Notes: generated by a model from the letters alone, not told the origin. 64,000 nucleotides of DNA from an uncultured Aquimarina sp. (GCA_947493495.1 CANLRN010000003.1:1-64000), one strand, 5' to 3'; numbered from the stretch's first letter, positions 19,339 to 28,576 are shown. Translations and numbers: made by a program.

Positions 19339-20646
19339 ATGAAAACTATAGATAAGATACCAACTACAAAAATAGGTCGTACAACGCAACTTGTAAAGAC
19401 CGGAGTAAAAGTAGGCGGTAATTACTTAAAGTACTATAGTAAGAAAGCAGTTAATTCGAAAACAACAAAAGATAAACTAAATGAAGACAATGCTTCTGAT
19501 ATATATGATGGACTAAAGAGCCTTAAAGGTAGTGCATTAAAAGTAGCGCAAATGCTATCTATGGAAAAAAATATATTGCCTAATGCGTATGTAGAAAGAT
19601 TTTCATTAGCACAATTTAGTGTTCCTCCATTATCAGGACCTTTAGTTAGAAAAACTTTTAAAAAATATCAAGGACATTATCCCGAAGATTTATATGATAC
19701 GTTTGCAACTCAATCTGTAAATGCGGCGAGTATCGGTCAGGTACACAAAGCTTTTAAAGATGGGAAAAAACTTGCTGTGAAAATTCAATACCCTGGAGTT
19801 GCAGACAGTATAAGTTCTGATTTGGCGATGGTAAAACCCATCGCCATCAGAATGTTTAATCTTAAAGGAAAAGATTCAGAAAAATATTTTAAAGAATTAG
19901 AAAGCAAATTGCTTGAGGAGACAGATTATGAATTAGAAGTACAGCAAAGTAAAGATATTACACTCGCCTGTGCAAAAATTGAAAACCTTAGATTTCCGTC
20001 ATACTATGAACATCTATCTAGCAAGAGAATTATCACAATGGATTGGATGGATGGAGTACATCTTAGTGAATTTGCCAAACAAAATACTGATAAGAAAAAA
20101 TCAAATAAAATAGGGCAAGCATTGTGGGATTTTTATATGTATCAGATGCACGTGCTTAAAGCAGTTCATGCGGATCCCCATCCAGGTAACTTTTTGATAG
20201 ATAATCGTACGAATCTAATAGCCATAGATTTTGGGTGTGTAAAAAAAGTTCCATTAAGCTTTTACACTCCTTATTTTGAGTTGGCTGAGAAAAAAAATAT
20301 AGATAATCCTGATTTTTTTGAGCAGAAAATGTATGAGTTAGAAATATTTAGAGTGGATGATACTCCACAAGAAAAAGCTTTTTTCTCGGAATTATTTTAT
20401 GAAATGCTTAGTCTTTTTACAGCTCCTTTTCAGAGCGATGTTTTTGACTTTTCGGACAAAGATTTCTGGAATAGAATTACAGATTTGAGTGAAAAATACT
20501 CTAAAGATACTACGCTAAGAAAAATGAACGGAAATAGAGGTAGTAAACATTTCTTATATATTAATCGTACATTCTTTGGTCTATACAATTTATTACACGA
20601 ACTAAACGCGACAATCAAAGTAAAAAATTTCGAAAAGTACTTGTAG
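19339..20646 (+). CDS. ABC1/AarF/UbiB-family atypical kinase-like protein
   Basis: The 435-residue protein has the UbiB-family signatures: the A-rich loop NAASIGQVH (~128-136), catalytic lysine K148 (LAVKIQ), HADPHPGNF (D279, N284) and AIDFG (D297). The family motif KxGQ appears as K68-V-A-Q71, with Ala in place of Gly. The C-terminus lacks the two transmembrane helices of proteobacterial UbiB. UbiB-like proteins support quinone biosynthesis or lipid handling through ATPase activity; here the quinone link is inferred. It is probably co-transcribed with the TetR-like gene and ends at a terminator. Confidence 0.88.
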   Translation: MKTIDKIPTTKIGRTTQLVKTGVKVGGNYLKYYSKKAVNSKTTKDKLNEDNASDIYDGLKSLKGSALKVAQMLSMEKNILPNAYVERFSLAQFSVPPLSGPLVRKTFKKYQGHYPEDLYDTFATQSVNAASIGQVHKAFKDGKKLAVKIQYPGVADSISSDLAMVKPIAIRMFNLKGKDSEKYFKELESKLLEETDYELEVQQSKDITLACAKIENLRFPSYYEHLSSKRIITMDWMDGVHLSEFAKQNTDKKKSNKIGQALWDFYMYQMHVLKAVHADPHPGNFLIDNRTNLIAIDFGCVKKVPLSFYTPYFELAEKKNIDNPDFFEQKMYELEIFRVDDTPQEKAFFSELFYEMLSLFTAPFQSDVFDFSDKDFWNRITDLSEKYSKDTTLRKMNGNRGSKHFLYINRTFFGLYNLLHELNATIKVKNFEKYL

Positions 20647-20685
20647 TTAATGTGCTACAGTACCTTATTTATTGGTTAGATTGTG

Positions 20686-20724
20686 AGAAAGGCATATTGT
20701 GGTTGATATGCCTTTCTAGTTTTT
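20686..20724 (+). terminator. Intrinsic terminator after UbiB-like gene
   Basis: AGAAAGGCATAT (20686-20697) / ATATGCCTTTCT (20706-20717), a 12-bp perfect stem with an 8-nt loop, followed by AGTTTTT. Confidence 0.9.
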
Positions 20725-20927
20725 ATAGATCTTCATTTATTATGCACGCATACAATAAGAGGGTGGTTTTTTTTATCAAAAACTTGAGAATACATATATT
20801 GAGCAGTGATTTTTATAGGTTTTCTAAAAATAAAGAAAATATTACTATAGTTGCCATATAGACTATACATATTTACTGTGTATGTATAGCTGTTCTAAGC
20901 CATAACCAAGCAATGCGGAAAAATCTG

Positions 20928-20935
20928 TATTTTTG
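20928..20935 (+). promoter_or_regulatory. -7 promoter element for Hcp-fusion gene
   Basis: TATTTTTG matches TAnnTTTG and ends 19 bp before the ATG at 20955, so the cassette appears to have its own promoter after the upstream terminator. Confidence 0.5.
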
Positions 20936-20954
20936 ACGACTTAAATAACCGATA

Positions 20955-23045
20955 ATGAGTTTTAAAGCTACACTTTTTATATTCGATAAAGAATATCCAT
21001 TATTACAACTTGATTATTCCTTAAATAAAAGTGTTGATGCTACTGGTCGTCCTAATAGTAGAGTATTTGGAGGAAAAATTAATGTTACCACCAATGCTAC
21101 CAAGGATGATTCTGGAATTGAAGGAGCAATGATTTCTCCAACCCAAAAGGTAGAAGGAAAAATTGTAGTATACAAGAGGGATGGAATGCAAAAAAACTTT
21201 GAAATCAAATTTGCTAATACCTATGTCGCATTTCTCAAATATCGTTTCAATCATCAAAGCACAGAGAATCTACTTATGGATATCACTTTTAGTGCGTTGA
21301 TTATGGAAATTAGAAATTCTACATATGAATCCCCTGTTAATCCTAACAATCCTTTTACCAAAGAAACTGTACCAGTAACCGTTAGAGAAACTCCACAAAC
21401 TCAAATCACCAAAATTTCTTGGGTTAATGCTGATGATCAAGAAGAAGATATTGAAGAGATTGGAGTTACTCAAAAAGTAAGTTTATTAGCTGAAATTAAT
21501 AATCCAGAAGGTTCTACAGTTAATATTACTATAGAAAAAGAAGGTGGTACCGAATTTGAAAGTGGAAAAAAACAACTTTCTTTTACAGAATCTATTACAG
21601 AAGATGGACTTGTAGAAATTTCTCCTTTTGAAATCAAAGAACAGTGGGAAGAATTTAAAACTGCCGATATTGACAATCTCATTGCCAAAGTAGAACATAA
21701 TGGAGTTAGTAAAAAAAGTTCAGTATTACAAATCTTACCAAAACCAAAGGCAACCCTCCATTTTAGACCACATAGTGGTTGGAGTGGAGAATTCGGGTTT
21801 GACTGGATGCGAAAAGAAGATACAAGCATTGATGGGGATGTAGATTATGAGCAAAACGTAGGAGAGTATGGCCCAACCTACGCAACTCAACCTAGTGCTG
21901 TATTTACTCCAAAAGATTATCCAGTATTAGAGAATGAATACAATCCTACTAATATCAACAATAGAAAAGATTCCGCAGGGAATCCCATTCAATACTATAC
22001 ACCTTGGTTAACTATTTACAGAAAACCTAATGTTGCGACTCCACCATATGCAGAATTAGAACTACTCACAGAAGTGGATGTACAACCCGATGAACTTTAT
22101 ATAGAGTTTACTAAAAAATATTTCGACATAACAGGCGCAATAGATGATCCCAATGATGTAACTTTAAAGCACTATAAATTAGCTGCTGCCATGAAAGGTG
22201 TTACTACATCAGGAAATCTAAACAAAACAACCATACAACTAAAATGTATAAATACACTCTCTAAAGACGAAACCATCAAAGTATGGGCAGCAAAGAAAAA
22301 AGCCAATGGAACATTAGATACTCCAGTATTATCTGGACAATTAAAAGTACGCGCTAATAATAAAATTAATCGACGAGTTAGCAAAATTGTCTTTGTGAAT
22401 GTGATTACGGATATAAATAATACGGGATCTGCAGTAAACGGTATTAATGCTGCTAATTTAACCACTCAACAAAACTTTTTAACTCCTTTTCTAAAACAAG
22501 CATTAATAAAACCTGATGTAAAATCAGATAAACTCGAATTGTTTAATAGCTCTAAGCCAGAAGTACAAACTCTAAACACAGATTATACACTTCCTAATGG
22601 AAACAATAAAATCTTTCATAAATACAGTAATAGTGGAGGACAAAGTTTAGTTAATTTCTTGACACAAGAATTTAATGCAATCCCTGCAAACGTACAATAT
22701 GCTAATTATTACAAGGTGTTCTTTTTAGGAGAGGCAGGTGGTCGTATGAATGGTAGGAATATTGTAGGGTTAGGTGGACACGCGAATGGAATACCATCCA
22801 AAGAATGTGTAATGTACTCAAATCCTATGCCCTTTTTTGTGGCACACGAATTAATGCATTGTATGGGATTATATCATAGTTTTGATAATAATGGAACGCA
22901 TACTTTTAAGATAGGACAAACAGAGAATATTATGGATTATTCCCATGTTAGAAGTTATGCTCAGCCTAATGGAACTTTAACACAGATCAGTACGTGGAAA
23001 TGGCAATGGGAAATCCTAAAAAACAGCAATGAAAACGAAACCTAA
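20955..23045 (+). CDS. Evolved TssD/Hcp fused to a metzincin protease: putative T6SS effector
   Basis: Residues ~1-130 match the Bacteroidota type VI secretion tube protein TssD/Hcp (MSFKATLFI at the start, SVDATGRPNSRVFGGKI, KIVVYKRDG, then a final MDITFSALIMEI strand). A Pro/Asn linker leads to a beta-rich middle region (~147-262, opening ITKISWVNADDQEEDIEEIG) of the type seen in Bacteroidota T6SS cargo, then HFRPHSGWSGEFGFDWMR (~275-292). The C-terminal third is a metzincin: H631-E632-x-x-H635-x-x-G638-x-x-H641 and a Met-turn ENIMDY (M660). There is no signal peptide, as expected for cargo exported in the T6SS tube. The two following genes encode secreted proteins and are the candidate immunity factors. 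The protease fusion is seen directly; effector function is inferred. Confidence 0.88.
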   Translation: MSFKATLFIFDKEYPLLQLDYSLNKSVDATGRPNSRVFGGKINVTTNATKDDSGIEGAMISPTQKVEGKIVVYKRDGMQKNFEIKFANTYVAFLKYRFNHQSTENLLMDITFSALIMEIRNSTYESPVNPNNPFTKETVPVTVRETPQTQITKISWVNADDQEEDIEEIGVTQKVSLLAEINNPEGSTVNITIEKEGGTEFESGKKQLSFTESITEDGLVEISPFEIKEQWEEFKTADIDNLIAKVEHNGVSKKSSVLQILPKPKATLHFRPHSGWSGEFGFDWMRKEDTSIDGDVDYEQNVGEYGPTYATQPSAVFTPKDYPVLENEYNPTNINNRKDSAGNPIQYYTPWLTIYRKPNVATPPYAELELLTEVDVQPDELYIEFTKKYFDITGAIDDPNDVTLKHYKLAAAMKGVTTSGNLNKTTIQLKCINTLSKDETIKVWAAKKKANGTLDTPVLSGQLKVRANNKINRRVSKIVFVNVITDINNTGSAVNGINAANLTTQQNFLTPFLKQALIKPDVKSDKLELFNSSKPEVQTLNTDYTLPNGNNKIFHKYSNSGGQSLVNFLTQEFNAIPANVQYANYYKVFFLGEAGGRMNGRNIVGLGGHANGIPSKECVMYSNPMPFFVAHELMHCMGLYHSFDNNGTHTFKIGQTENIMDYSHVRSYAQPNGTLTQISTWKWQWEILKNSNENET

Positions 23046-23047
23046 TT

Positions 23048-23728
23048 ATGAGAACACTGATTATATTATTTTTAGTATGCTGTTTTACAAACTGTAACGC
23101 ACAAATACCAAAATCAAAAAAGATGCAACTTTCAGATAAAGAAATTAAAGAAAAAGGATATCAAATCAAAAAAGAGGATACAATTTTAATGAAAAATGGA
23201 ACTCTAGACATCAAAAATATTATTAACAATGGAAATAAGTATAGCGATGGAACTTTTTGGGATTATCAAAAAACTTTTCCAAATAATATACAAGTTTATA
23301 TAAGTGGAAATACCGAAGATGGTCTGACAAAAAAAGTTAGTAATTTAAATGATTTTTTTACAAGATTATATGCTTACAATAAGCTTGGGAAATTAAAACA
23401 ATATGGTGTGGTTTATCCAAGTTTTTTTAAAAAAGATATTTGGTATTGGTATGATGAAGATGGAAATATAGAAAAATATGAAAATCAAGATACCTCTTAT
23501 GAATTTAACTGGGAAAATATTCAGGAATTTTTACATAAAAAAGAAATAAAAAAAGAAGAAATAACTAAAATTCATCGATCCAACCTAACAGGACAATATC
23601 AGTGGGAAATCATTTATAAACCAAAAGAATTTCTAAAAACAGATAATGTAAAAGTTCTAACCTTAGATGCGAAAACTGGTGAAATCTTAAAAACTGAAGT
23701 TAGAAATATATCTAGACAATTGGATTAA
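23048..23728 (+). CDS. Secreted protein, candidate periplasmic immunity protein
   Basis: The 226-residue protein has an N-terminal signal (~1-19; the stretch FTNCNAQ could be cleaved after CNA or lipidated at C16, but the lipobox is non-canonical). The mature part is polar, Lys/Asn-rich, with YAYNKLGKLKQYG and DIWYWYDEDGNIEKYEN resembling short beta-hairpin YD-like repeats. I do not recognise a family. The ATG lies two bases after the stop of the Hcp-protease gene, the arrangement expected for effector-immunity pairs, and the export signal fits protection against a protease delivered to the periplasm. A decayed relative of its 3' end lies at 24522-24691. Confidence 0.65.
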   Translation: MRTLIILFLVCCFTNCNAQIPKSKKMQLSDKEIKEKGYQIKKEDTILMKNGTLDIKNIINNGNKYSDGTFWDYQKTFPNNIQVYISGNTEDGLTKKVSNLNDFFTRLYAYNKLGKLKQYGVVYPSFFKKDIWYWYDEDGNIEKYENQDTSYEFNWENIQEFLHKKEIKKEEITKIHRSNLTGQYQWEIIYKPKEFLKTDNVKVLTLDAKTGEILKTEVRNISRQLD

Positions 23729-23759
23729 TCAAATTGATAGATATCAAAACTATTTGTTT

Positions 23760-24521
23760 ATGAAAACTAAATTTATTGTAAAACGGTTCGTCTATTTAGC
23801 ATTAATTCTAGTCGCTCTAATGAAAAGTTACGCTCAAGACAAATTAGATTTTGTCTTTCAGGATTTTGAAGTTTTTAAAAATCAAAAAACAAATACTTTT
23901 AAAATATTAGATGGAGAAAAAATCGTTTACAATAAATTAAAATTTGTGGGATATGCAGAAAATGACTTACAGGTATTAGATCATAATAATAAAATATTTT
24001 ACCTAGATTACCAGTTGAAAATTATTTCATTTCCAGAAAAAGTTGAAACCTTATATTGTGGGACAGTTGATGACTTCATTGTCGAAATCGTCGACAGAGA
24101 TACTCATTATTTGATAGAGAAGACTATAAACCCAATAACTAGTAATCAACCAACTATAACAAAAATCATCGATTCAATTCCTAAAAACGATATCAACAAT
24201 ATATATTTTTTGAACCAAAAAAGGAATATTCAGTATGATGCCAATCTATTCTTTCCCGAAACTTTAATTATTAAAAATAGTAAAGATAAAACTGGAATAA
24301 GATCAAATAGAATAACTCAATATTTTGATGAAGTTAACTTTAAAAATGCTTATGCACTTAAGGTCAGGAAGAGTAAATTTTACGGATATTATGGGATTAC
24401 AAAAGTAAAATATGTAACATTAGGTGAATTTGTTTTTAATCTAGCTAATTTCGAATTAGAAAATGGTAAGAAAGGATATATCGACTTTCAGGGTAATGAA
24501 TATTATCTTACATCAATGTAA
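23760..24521 (+). CDS. Secreted protein of unknown function, second candidate immunity protein
   Basis: I take the ATG at 23760; the frame also contains a TTG two codons earlier, which is less likely. The product (253 residues) has a signal peptide ending SYAQ, then a beta-rich body with WG-repeat-like strands at the end (FELENGKKGYIDFQGNEYY). No family is recognised. It starts 31 bp after the first candidate immunity gene on the same strand, so it is probably in the same transcript. It could be a second immunity protein or an accessory factor; evidence is positional only. Confidence 0.6.
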   Translation: MKTKFIVKRFVYLALILVALMKSYAQDKLDFVFQDFEVFKNQKTNTFKILDGEKIVYNKLKFVGYAENDLQVLDHNNKIFYLDYQLKIISFPEKVETLYCGTVDDFIVEIVDRDTHYLIEKTINPITSNQPTITKIIDSIPKNDINNIYFLNQKRNIQYDANLFFPETLIIKNSKDKTGIRSNRITQYFDEVNFKNAYALKVRKSKFYGYYGITKVKYVTLGEFVFNLANFELENGKKGYIDFQGNEYYLTSM

Positions 24522-24691
24522 ATTACAAAAGATCAAGATGATCAAATTTATAAGGGAACTAATAGAGTACACGGCTAGGAAATTATTTATAAACCAGAAG
24601 AGTTTCTAAAAACAGACAATGTGAAAGTATTAATAGAACAGGCAAAATTCTAAAAGAAGAAATTAGAGATATATCAAGGCAACTAGACTAA
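24522..24691 (+). pseudogene. Decayed remnant of an immunity-like gene 3' end
   Basis: This stretch begins directly after the stop at 24521. Reading it gives ITK, then EIIYKPEEFLKTDNVKVL, then after a frameshift TGKILKEEIRDISRQLD and a stop at 24689-24691. The end of the gene at 23048-23728 reads EIIYKPKEFLKTDNVKVL ... TGEILKTEVRNISRQLD, so the match is clear at DNA and protein level. The remnant has a TAG (24576-24578) where the intact copy has Trp TGG, plus a deletion that shifts frame. The differences (PEE/PKE, KEEIRD/KTEVRN) suggest a diverged paralogue, not a recent copy. From 24692 to 24842 only A/T-rich imperfect repeats are seen. Confidence 0.85.
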
Positions 24692-24842
24692 GAAAACGGC
24701 TTAGAACACGCTATATAATTAATAGTTACTCTAGGGATAGCTAGATAATCATATAGCAATCGTTATAGCTATAGTTATTTTAAACCTATTTTCTGACAAC
24801 TAAATAAGTAATAACGTATAATAGACATACAATATCGATATC

Positions 24843-25853
24843 ATGTATACTTCTAAAATAATAGGATTAGGTAGTTATGTGCCAGAGCATATAGTTACTA
24901 ATGATGACCTTTCTAAGGTTATGGATACTAACGATGCTTGGATTCAAGAAAGAACAGGCATAAAAGAAAGACGGCATATAAAAAAAGGAGATGGTAATAG
25001 TACTTCATCTATGGGAGTAAAAGCAGCAGAAATTGCTATAAAAAGAGCTAGCTTGACCAATGATGATATCGATCTCATTGTTTTTGCTACTTTGAGCCCA
25101 GATATGTATTTTCCAGGTGGTGGCGTGCAGGTACAAAATATGATGAATATGAAGACTATCCCAGCATTAGATGTACGTAATCAATGTAGTGGTTTTGTTT
25201 ATGGACTATCTGTTGCAGATCAGTTTATTAAAACAGGGATGTATAAAAACGTTCTTATCATCGGAAGTGAAAACCATAGTGGTGGCTTAGATATGAGTAC
25301 CAGAGGTAGGTCTGTTTCTGTAATTTTTGGAGATGGGGCAGGAGCAGTAGTCTTATCAAGAAATGAAAAAGAAGACGGAAGCGGTATTTTGTCTACGCAT
25401 TTACATAGCGAAGGTGCCCACGCAAAAGAATTATGTGTAGAAGGGCCAAGTATGGAATGTTGGGTTCCTGAGATCATTGCAAAAAATGACAAAGAGTTTA
25501 CACCTTATTATGCGCATATGAATGGTCAGTTCGTGTTTAAAAATGCAGTAGTTCGTTTTTCTGAAGTTATTAATGAAGGTTTAGAAGCCAATAAACTACA
25601 AGCAACTGATATTGATATGCTGATTCCTCATCAAGCGAATCTAAGAATTTCTCAATTTATACAAAAACAGTTTAAGTTAGCTGATGAAAAGGTATACAAT
25701 AATATACAAAAATATGGCAATACTACAGCTGCATCTATTCCTATTGCTCTTACAGAGGCTTGGGAAGAAGGAAAGTTAAAAGAAGGAGATTTAGTAGTAT
25801 TAGCAGCTTTTGGTAGTGGATTTACCTGGGGTAGTACAATTATTAGATGGTGA
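24843..25853 (+). CDS. fabH: Beta-ketoacyl-ACP synthase III (FabH-like)
   Basis: A 336-residue thiolase-fold enzyme with the FabH triad C115 (RNQCSGF), H263 (PHQANLR) and N293 (YGNTTAA). KAS III condenses acetyl- or branched acyl-CoA with malonyl-ACP to start fatty acid synthesis. The gene stands alone, not beside plsX/rpmF, so it may be a second KAS III-like enzyme or a specialised ketosynthase and not the housekeeping copy. It ends near a terminator shared with the convergent receptor gene. Confidence 0.88.
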   Translation: MYTSKIIGLGSYVPEHIVTNDDLSKVMDTNDAWIQERTGIKERRHIKKGDGNSTSSMGVKAAEIAIKRASLTNDDIDLIVFATLSPDMYFPGGGVQVQNMMNMKTIPALDVRNQCSGFVYGLSVADQFIKTGMYKNVLIIGSENHSGGLDMSTRGRSVSVIFGDGAGAVVLSRNEKEDGSGILSTHLHSEGAHAKELCVEGPSMECWVPEIIAKNDKEFTPYYAHMNGQFVFKNAVVRFSEVINEGLEANKLQATDIDMLIPHQANLRISQFIQKQFKLADEKVYNNIQKYGNTTAASIPIALTEAWEEGKLKEGDLVVLAAFGSGFTWGSTIIRW

Positions 25854-26173
25854 TTCTATTTTGTCTCAGAAACAGGAAAAAGTAATTGCTTATTAACATG
25901 GTATTAAAGTGGATGACAGAATTTATAAAAAAAATCGCGAAGTATATACTCCGCGATTTTGTAAAGCACCGACTAGGTTATTTTTCTTTAAAGGCTAATT
26001 CAAATAAATTATAACCAATATGGTACTATAATAGACGTTATGTTTTGTATTGTGTTACAAAAAAATCTTATTTTTTGCAATTATTCTGTATAAAGGCTTA
26101 AAGAATGCATAATTGATAATTTTAACGATTATAATGGTTATTTATTATGATATTAACATTTTTTTTAAGTATG
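25854..26173. other. Intergenic region between convergent genes
   Basis: Apart from the hairpin at 25931-25960 I see only A/T-rich sequence and no gene. Confidence 0.5.
25931..25960. terminator. Bidirectional terminator between fabH and receptor gene
   Basis: AAAATCGCG (25931-25939) / CGCGATTTT (25952-25960); A-run on the left and T-run on the right make it usable from both strands. Confidence 0.8.
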
Positions 26174-28576
26174 TTAAAGTAATCCTCCACCAGATTTTTC
26201 ATTTTTATCTCTACGTTTTCTTGATATTTTTCTGTTTTTACCACTTCCAAAACGATAAGACAATCCTAAAAATATATTTTGTGTTTCTCCTTGAAATTGT
26301 CCGTTCTGGGGATAAGGTTCTTCACCAGAAAATCGAAAACGCATCGTATTAAAAATATCATTAAAATTAATGCTGGCGGTAGCTTTTCCGTCTAAGAAAT
26401 TATACCTAGCTCCTGTATTTACAAAATAAAACGGTTTTGATATAAACTGAACCCCTTCTTGTTCTCCGCGATACAATCCAAATACCTGAAACGTTAGATT
26501 TTTTGTAGCTTTAAAATTAGTATTGATTCTAAAATTATAAATAAATGCATCTACTTCTTTATCAACTAAAACCCCAACTTCTTGTCCATTTATCACCTCA
26601 ATATCTTCAATAATTCCTTGTTGTGTTTGTCCGTAGAGATCAAAACTTGCATTAAAATTCAACCATTTTGTAGGCTTATAGTTGCTCGAAATTTCTACAC
26701 CATAAGCGGTATTAGTGTCAAAATTCTCAAAAGTTAAAATCTGCCCATCTTCTCTGGTTGGATCTTGTAGGAGTGTTTGATTAATTTCATCATTAATAAT
26801 TCTATAAAATACACCGCTAGTAATGGATCCACCTTTTAACTTACGAGTATAATTAAGTTCTATAGAATTAGTAAATTGAGGATCTAACATAGGGTTACCT
26901 ACTGAGGTAATTCTAGGAGTACTAAATTCTCGTATTGGATTTACCTGATTAAGTCCTGGTCTATCTACTCTACGACTATAACTTAATTGATAAGTATTTT
27001 TCTCTCCAGGTTTATAAGTTAAAAAGCCCGAGGGGTATACTGTAAATATATCATCTTCGAATACTTTTTGACTATCAAGAACTGCTTCTACCTGATAGCT
27101 TTCTATTCTAGCTCCAAATTGATAAGACCATTTTTTATAGTTTTTTCCGAAAGTAGCATAAAAAGAATGTATATCTCTATCATATGCATAGGTAGAATTA
27201 GGAAATAATGTAGATTGATAGTTGTTATCGGTTCTCCTTAATCGTGTTTCATATCCTAATTCTAACTTTGCCTTTTCGGATAAAGGATGTACATAATCTA
27301 GATTGATGGTTGTGTTTTTTCTCTCATTATTGATAAGGTCGTTATAATCTGTGAAAAAAACATCTTCTCCTATAAATCCAAAATCATCATCACTATCACT
27401 TTCGAAAACATTATAATCTATTTCTAATTCAATATTGTGTCCATCTTTTTTGAAGTCGTGTTTGTAATCAAAATTATAAGTTGATCCCAGATTATCACTA
27501 TCACTAATTAGGTTTTGTGTTAAATCATTTTGAGCATTTTGTATAATTTCTGTTGTTCCTCTGGTTAAACCATCAAATAAATTTTGATTAGTATATATAG
27601 AAACTGTATTCTTATCATTAAGGTAATAATCAAAACCAATTTTAACAAGATGTGATTTGTTATTGTCTAAAAAACTAAAGTTTTGTCTTAAATCTTCATC
27701 TTCTCTTTGTACAAATCCTCCATTTAGATTTTTGGTTATGTTTGCGCCATAGTTCCCATATATATTGACTTTTCCAGTTCTGTAATTGAGATCTATAGAA
27801 TTATTAAATCGAGCATTTCTATCCCAATTTAGGCCAAGATTAATAGCTCCATTAAAGCCTATAGTACTGTTTTTGTGTAGCACAATATTGATAATACCAC
27901 TTAGGCCTTCTGGATTGTACTTGGCAGATGGATTGGTAATTAGTTCTATCTTTTTTATAGAAGTAGAAGGGATTTGTTTTAGTAGTTGAGTAGGAGAAAT
28001 ATTGGTTGGTTTACCATCTACAAGAATACGTACATTTTGATTTCCGCGTAAAGCGATATTACCATCTTGATCTACATTTACTGATGGGATATTATTCATG
28101 ATTTCTGCGGCACTACCTCCGGTTGTAGTGAGATCTTTACCAACATTGATAACTTTGCGGTCGATTTTTTGTTCTATAGTAGTCCGTTCTGCGATAATGG
28201 TTACATCATCCAGAGATTCTACATTTTCTTCTAAGGAAATGATACCTACATTAATATCTTTATTTTTTCTTGAAATTTCTATAGACTGATTATAACTGGT
28301 ATACCCGATGAATTGTACTTTTAGGGTATAGATGCCATTAGAAATATCAGTTATTAAAAAAGTTCCATCTTCTGTTGTAATTCCTCCACTGATTACTTTT
28401 CCTGTTCCATCATTAATAATAATGGTAGCATAGGGGATAGGTTGCTTAAGATTTTTATCAATTACTTTTCCTGTTAGTGTGCCAACAGCTATATTGTTAT
28501 CATTAGGTTGTGCGGTTGCTATTATACAACATAGTGTACATAAAAATAAAGTTACTTTTTGTTTGATTTTTTTCAT
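26174..28576 (-). CDS. Outer-membrane beta-barrel receptor with CarboxypepD-reg domain
   Basis: An 800-residue TonB-dependent-receptor-like protein: signal peptide to about residue 22 (IIATAQ), a CarboxypepD-regulatory beta-sandwich (~30-115, GTLTGKVIDKNLKQPIPYAT), a plug domain (~125-250, GSAAEIMNNIPSVNVDQDGN, ILVDGKPTN) and a 22-strand-type barrel to the C-terminus (OMP_b-brl_3 style, YQLSYSRRVDRPGLNQVNP). The C-terminus carries a basic tail (RKISRKRRDKNEKSGGG). It should import a ligand across the outer membrane, but no SusD partner is adjacent and the ligand is unknown. Confidence 0.92.
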   Translation of the reverse strand: MKKIKQKVTLFLCTLCCIIATAQPNDNNIAVGTLTGKVIDKNLKQPIPYATIIINDGTGKVISGGITTEDGTFLITDISNGIYTLKVQFIGYTSYNQSIEISRKNKDINVGIISLEENVESLDDVTIIAERTTIEQKIDRKVINVGKDLTTTGGSAAEIMNNIPSVNVDQDGNIALRGNQNVRILVDGKPTNISPTQLLKQIPSTSIKKIELITNPSAKYNPEGLSGIINIVLHKNSTIGFNGAINLGLNWDRNARFNNSIDLNYRTGKVNIYGNYGANITKNLNGGFVQREDEDLRQNFSFLDNNKSHLVKIGFDYYLNDKNTVSIYTNQNLFDGLTRGTTEIIQNAQNDLTQNLISDSDNLGSTYNFDYKHDFKKDGHNIELEIDYNVFESDSDDDFGFIGEDVFFTDYNDLINNERKNTTINLDYVHPLSEKAKLELGYETRLRRTDNNYQSTLFPNSTYAYDRDIHSFYATFGKNYKKWSYQFGARIESYQVEAVLDSQKVFEDDIFTVYPSGFLTYKPGEKNTYQLSYSRRVDRPGLNQVNPIREFSTPRITSVGNPMLDPQFTNSIELNYTRKLKGGSITSGVFYRIINDEINQTLLQDPTREDGQILTFENFDTNTAYGVEISSNYKPTKWLNFNASFDLYGQTQQGIIEDIEVINGQEVGVLVDKEVDAFIYNFRINTNFKATKNLTFQVFGLYRGEQEGVQFISKPFYFVNTGARYNFLDGKATASINFNDIFNTMRFRFSGEEPYPQNGQFQGETQNIFLGLSYRFGSGKNRKISRKRRDKNEKSGGGLL

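Larger units (their letters stand above)
20647..20954. other. Intergenic region ahead of the Hcp-effector cassette
   Basis: It contains the terminator of the UbiB-like gene and, at its far end, the promoter element of the Hcp fusion gene. Between them (20725-20920) I see no gene or repeat; a 69-codon open frame there shows no protein-like features. Confidence 0.5.

Noticed and set aside
20652..20861. 69-codon open frame on the plus strand after the UbiB-like gene
   Set aside because: It contains the terminator hairpin and shows no conserved or domain-like pattern.
23754..23759. TTG start two codons before the second secreted-protein gene
   Set aside because: An ATG follows immediately and gives a normal signal peptide.
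24692..24842. Imperfect AT-rich repeats (ATAGCTA-like words) before fabH, considered as an attachment site or phage remnant
   Set aside because: No direct repeat pairs, integrase or tRNA are nearby; low-complexity A/T sequence explains it.
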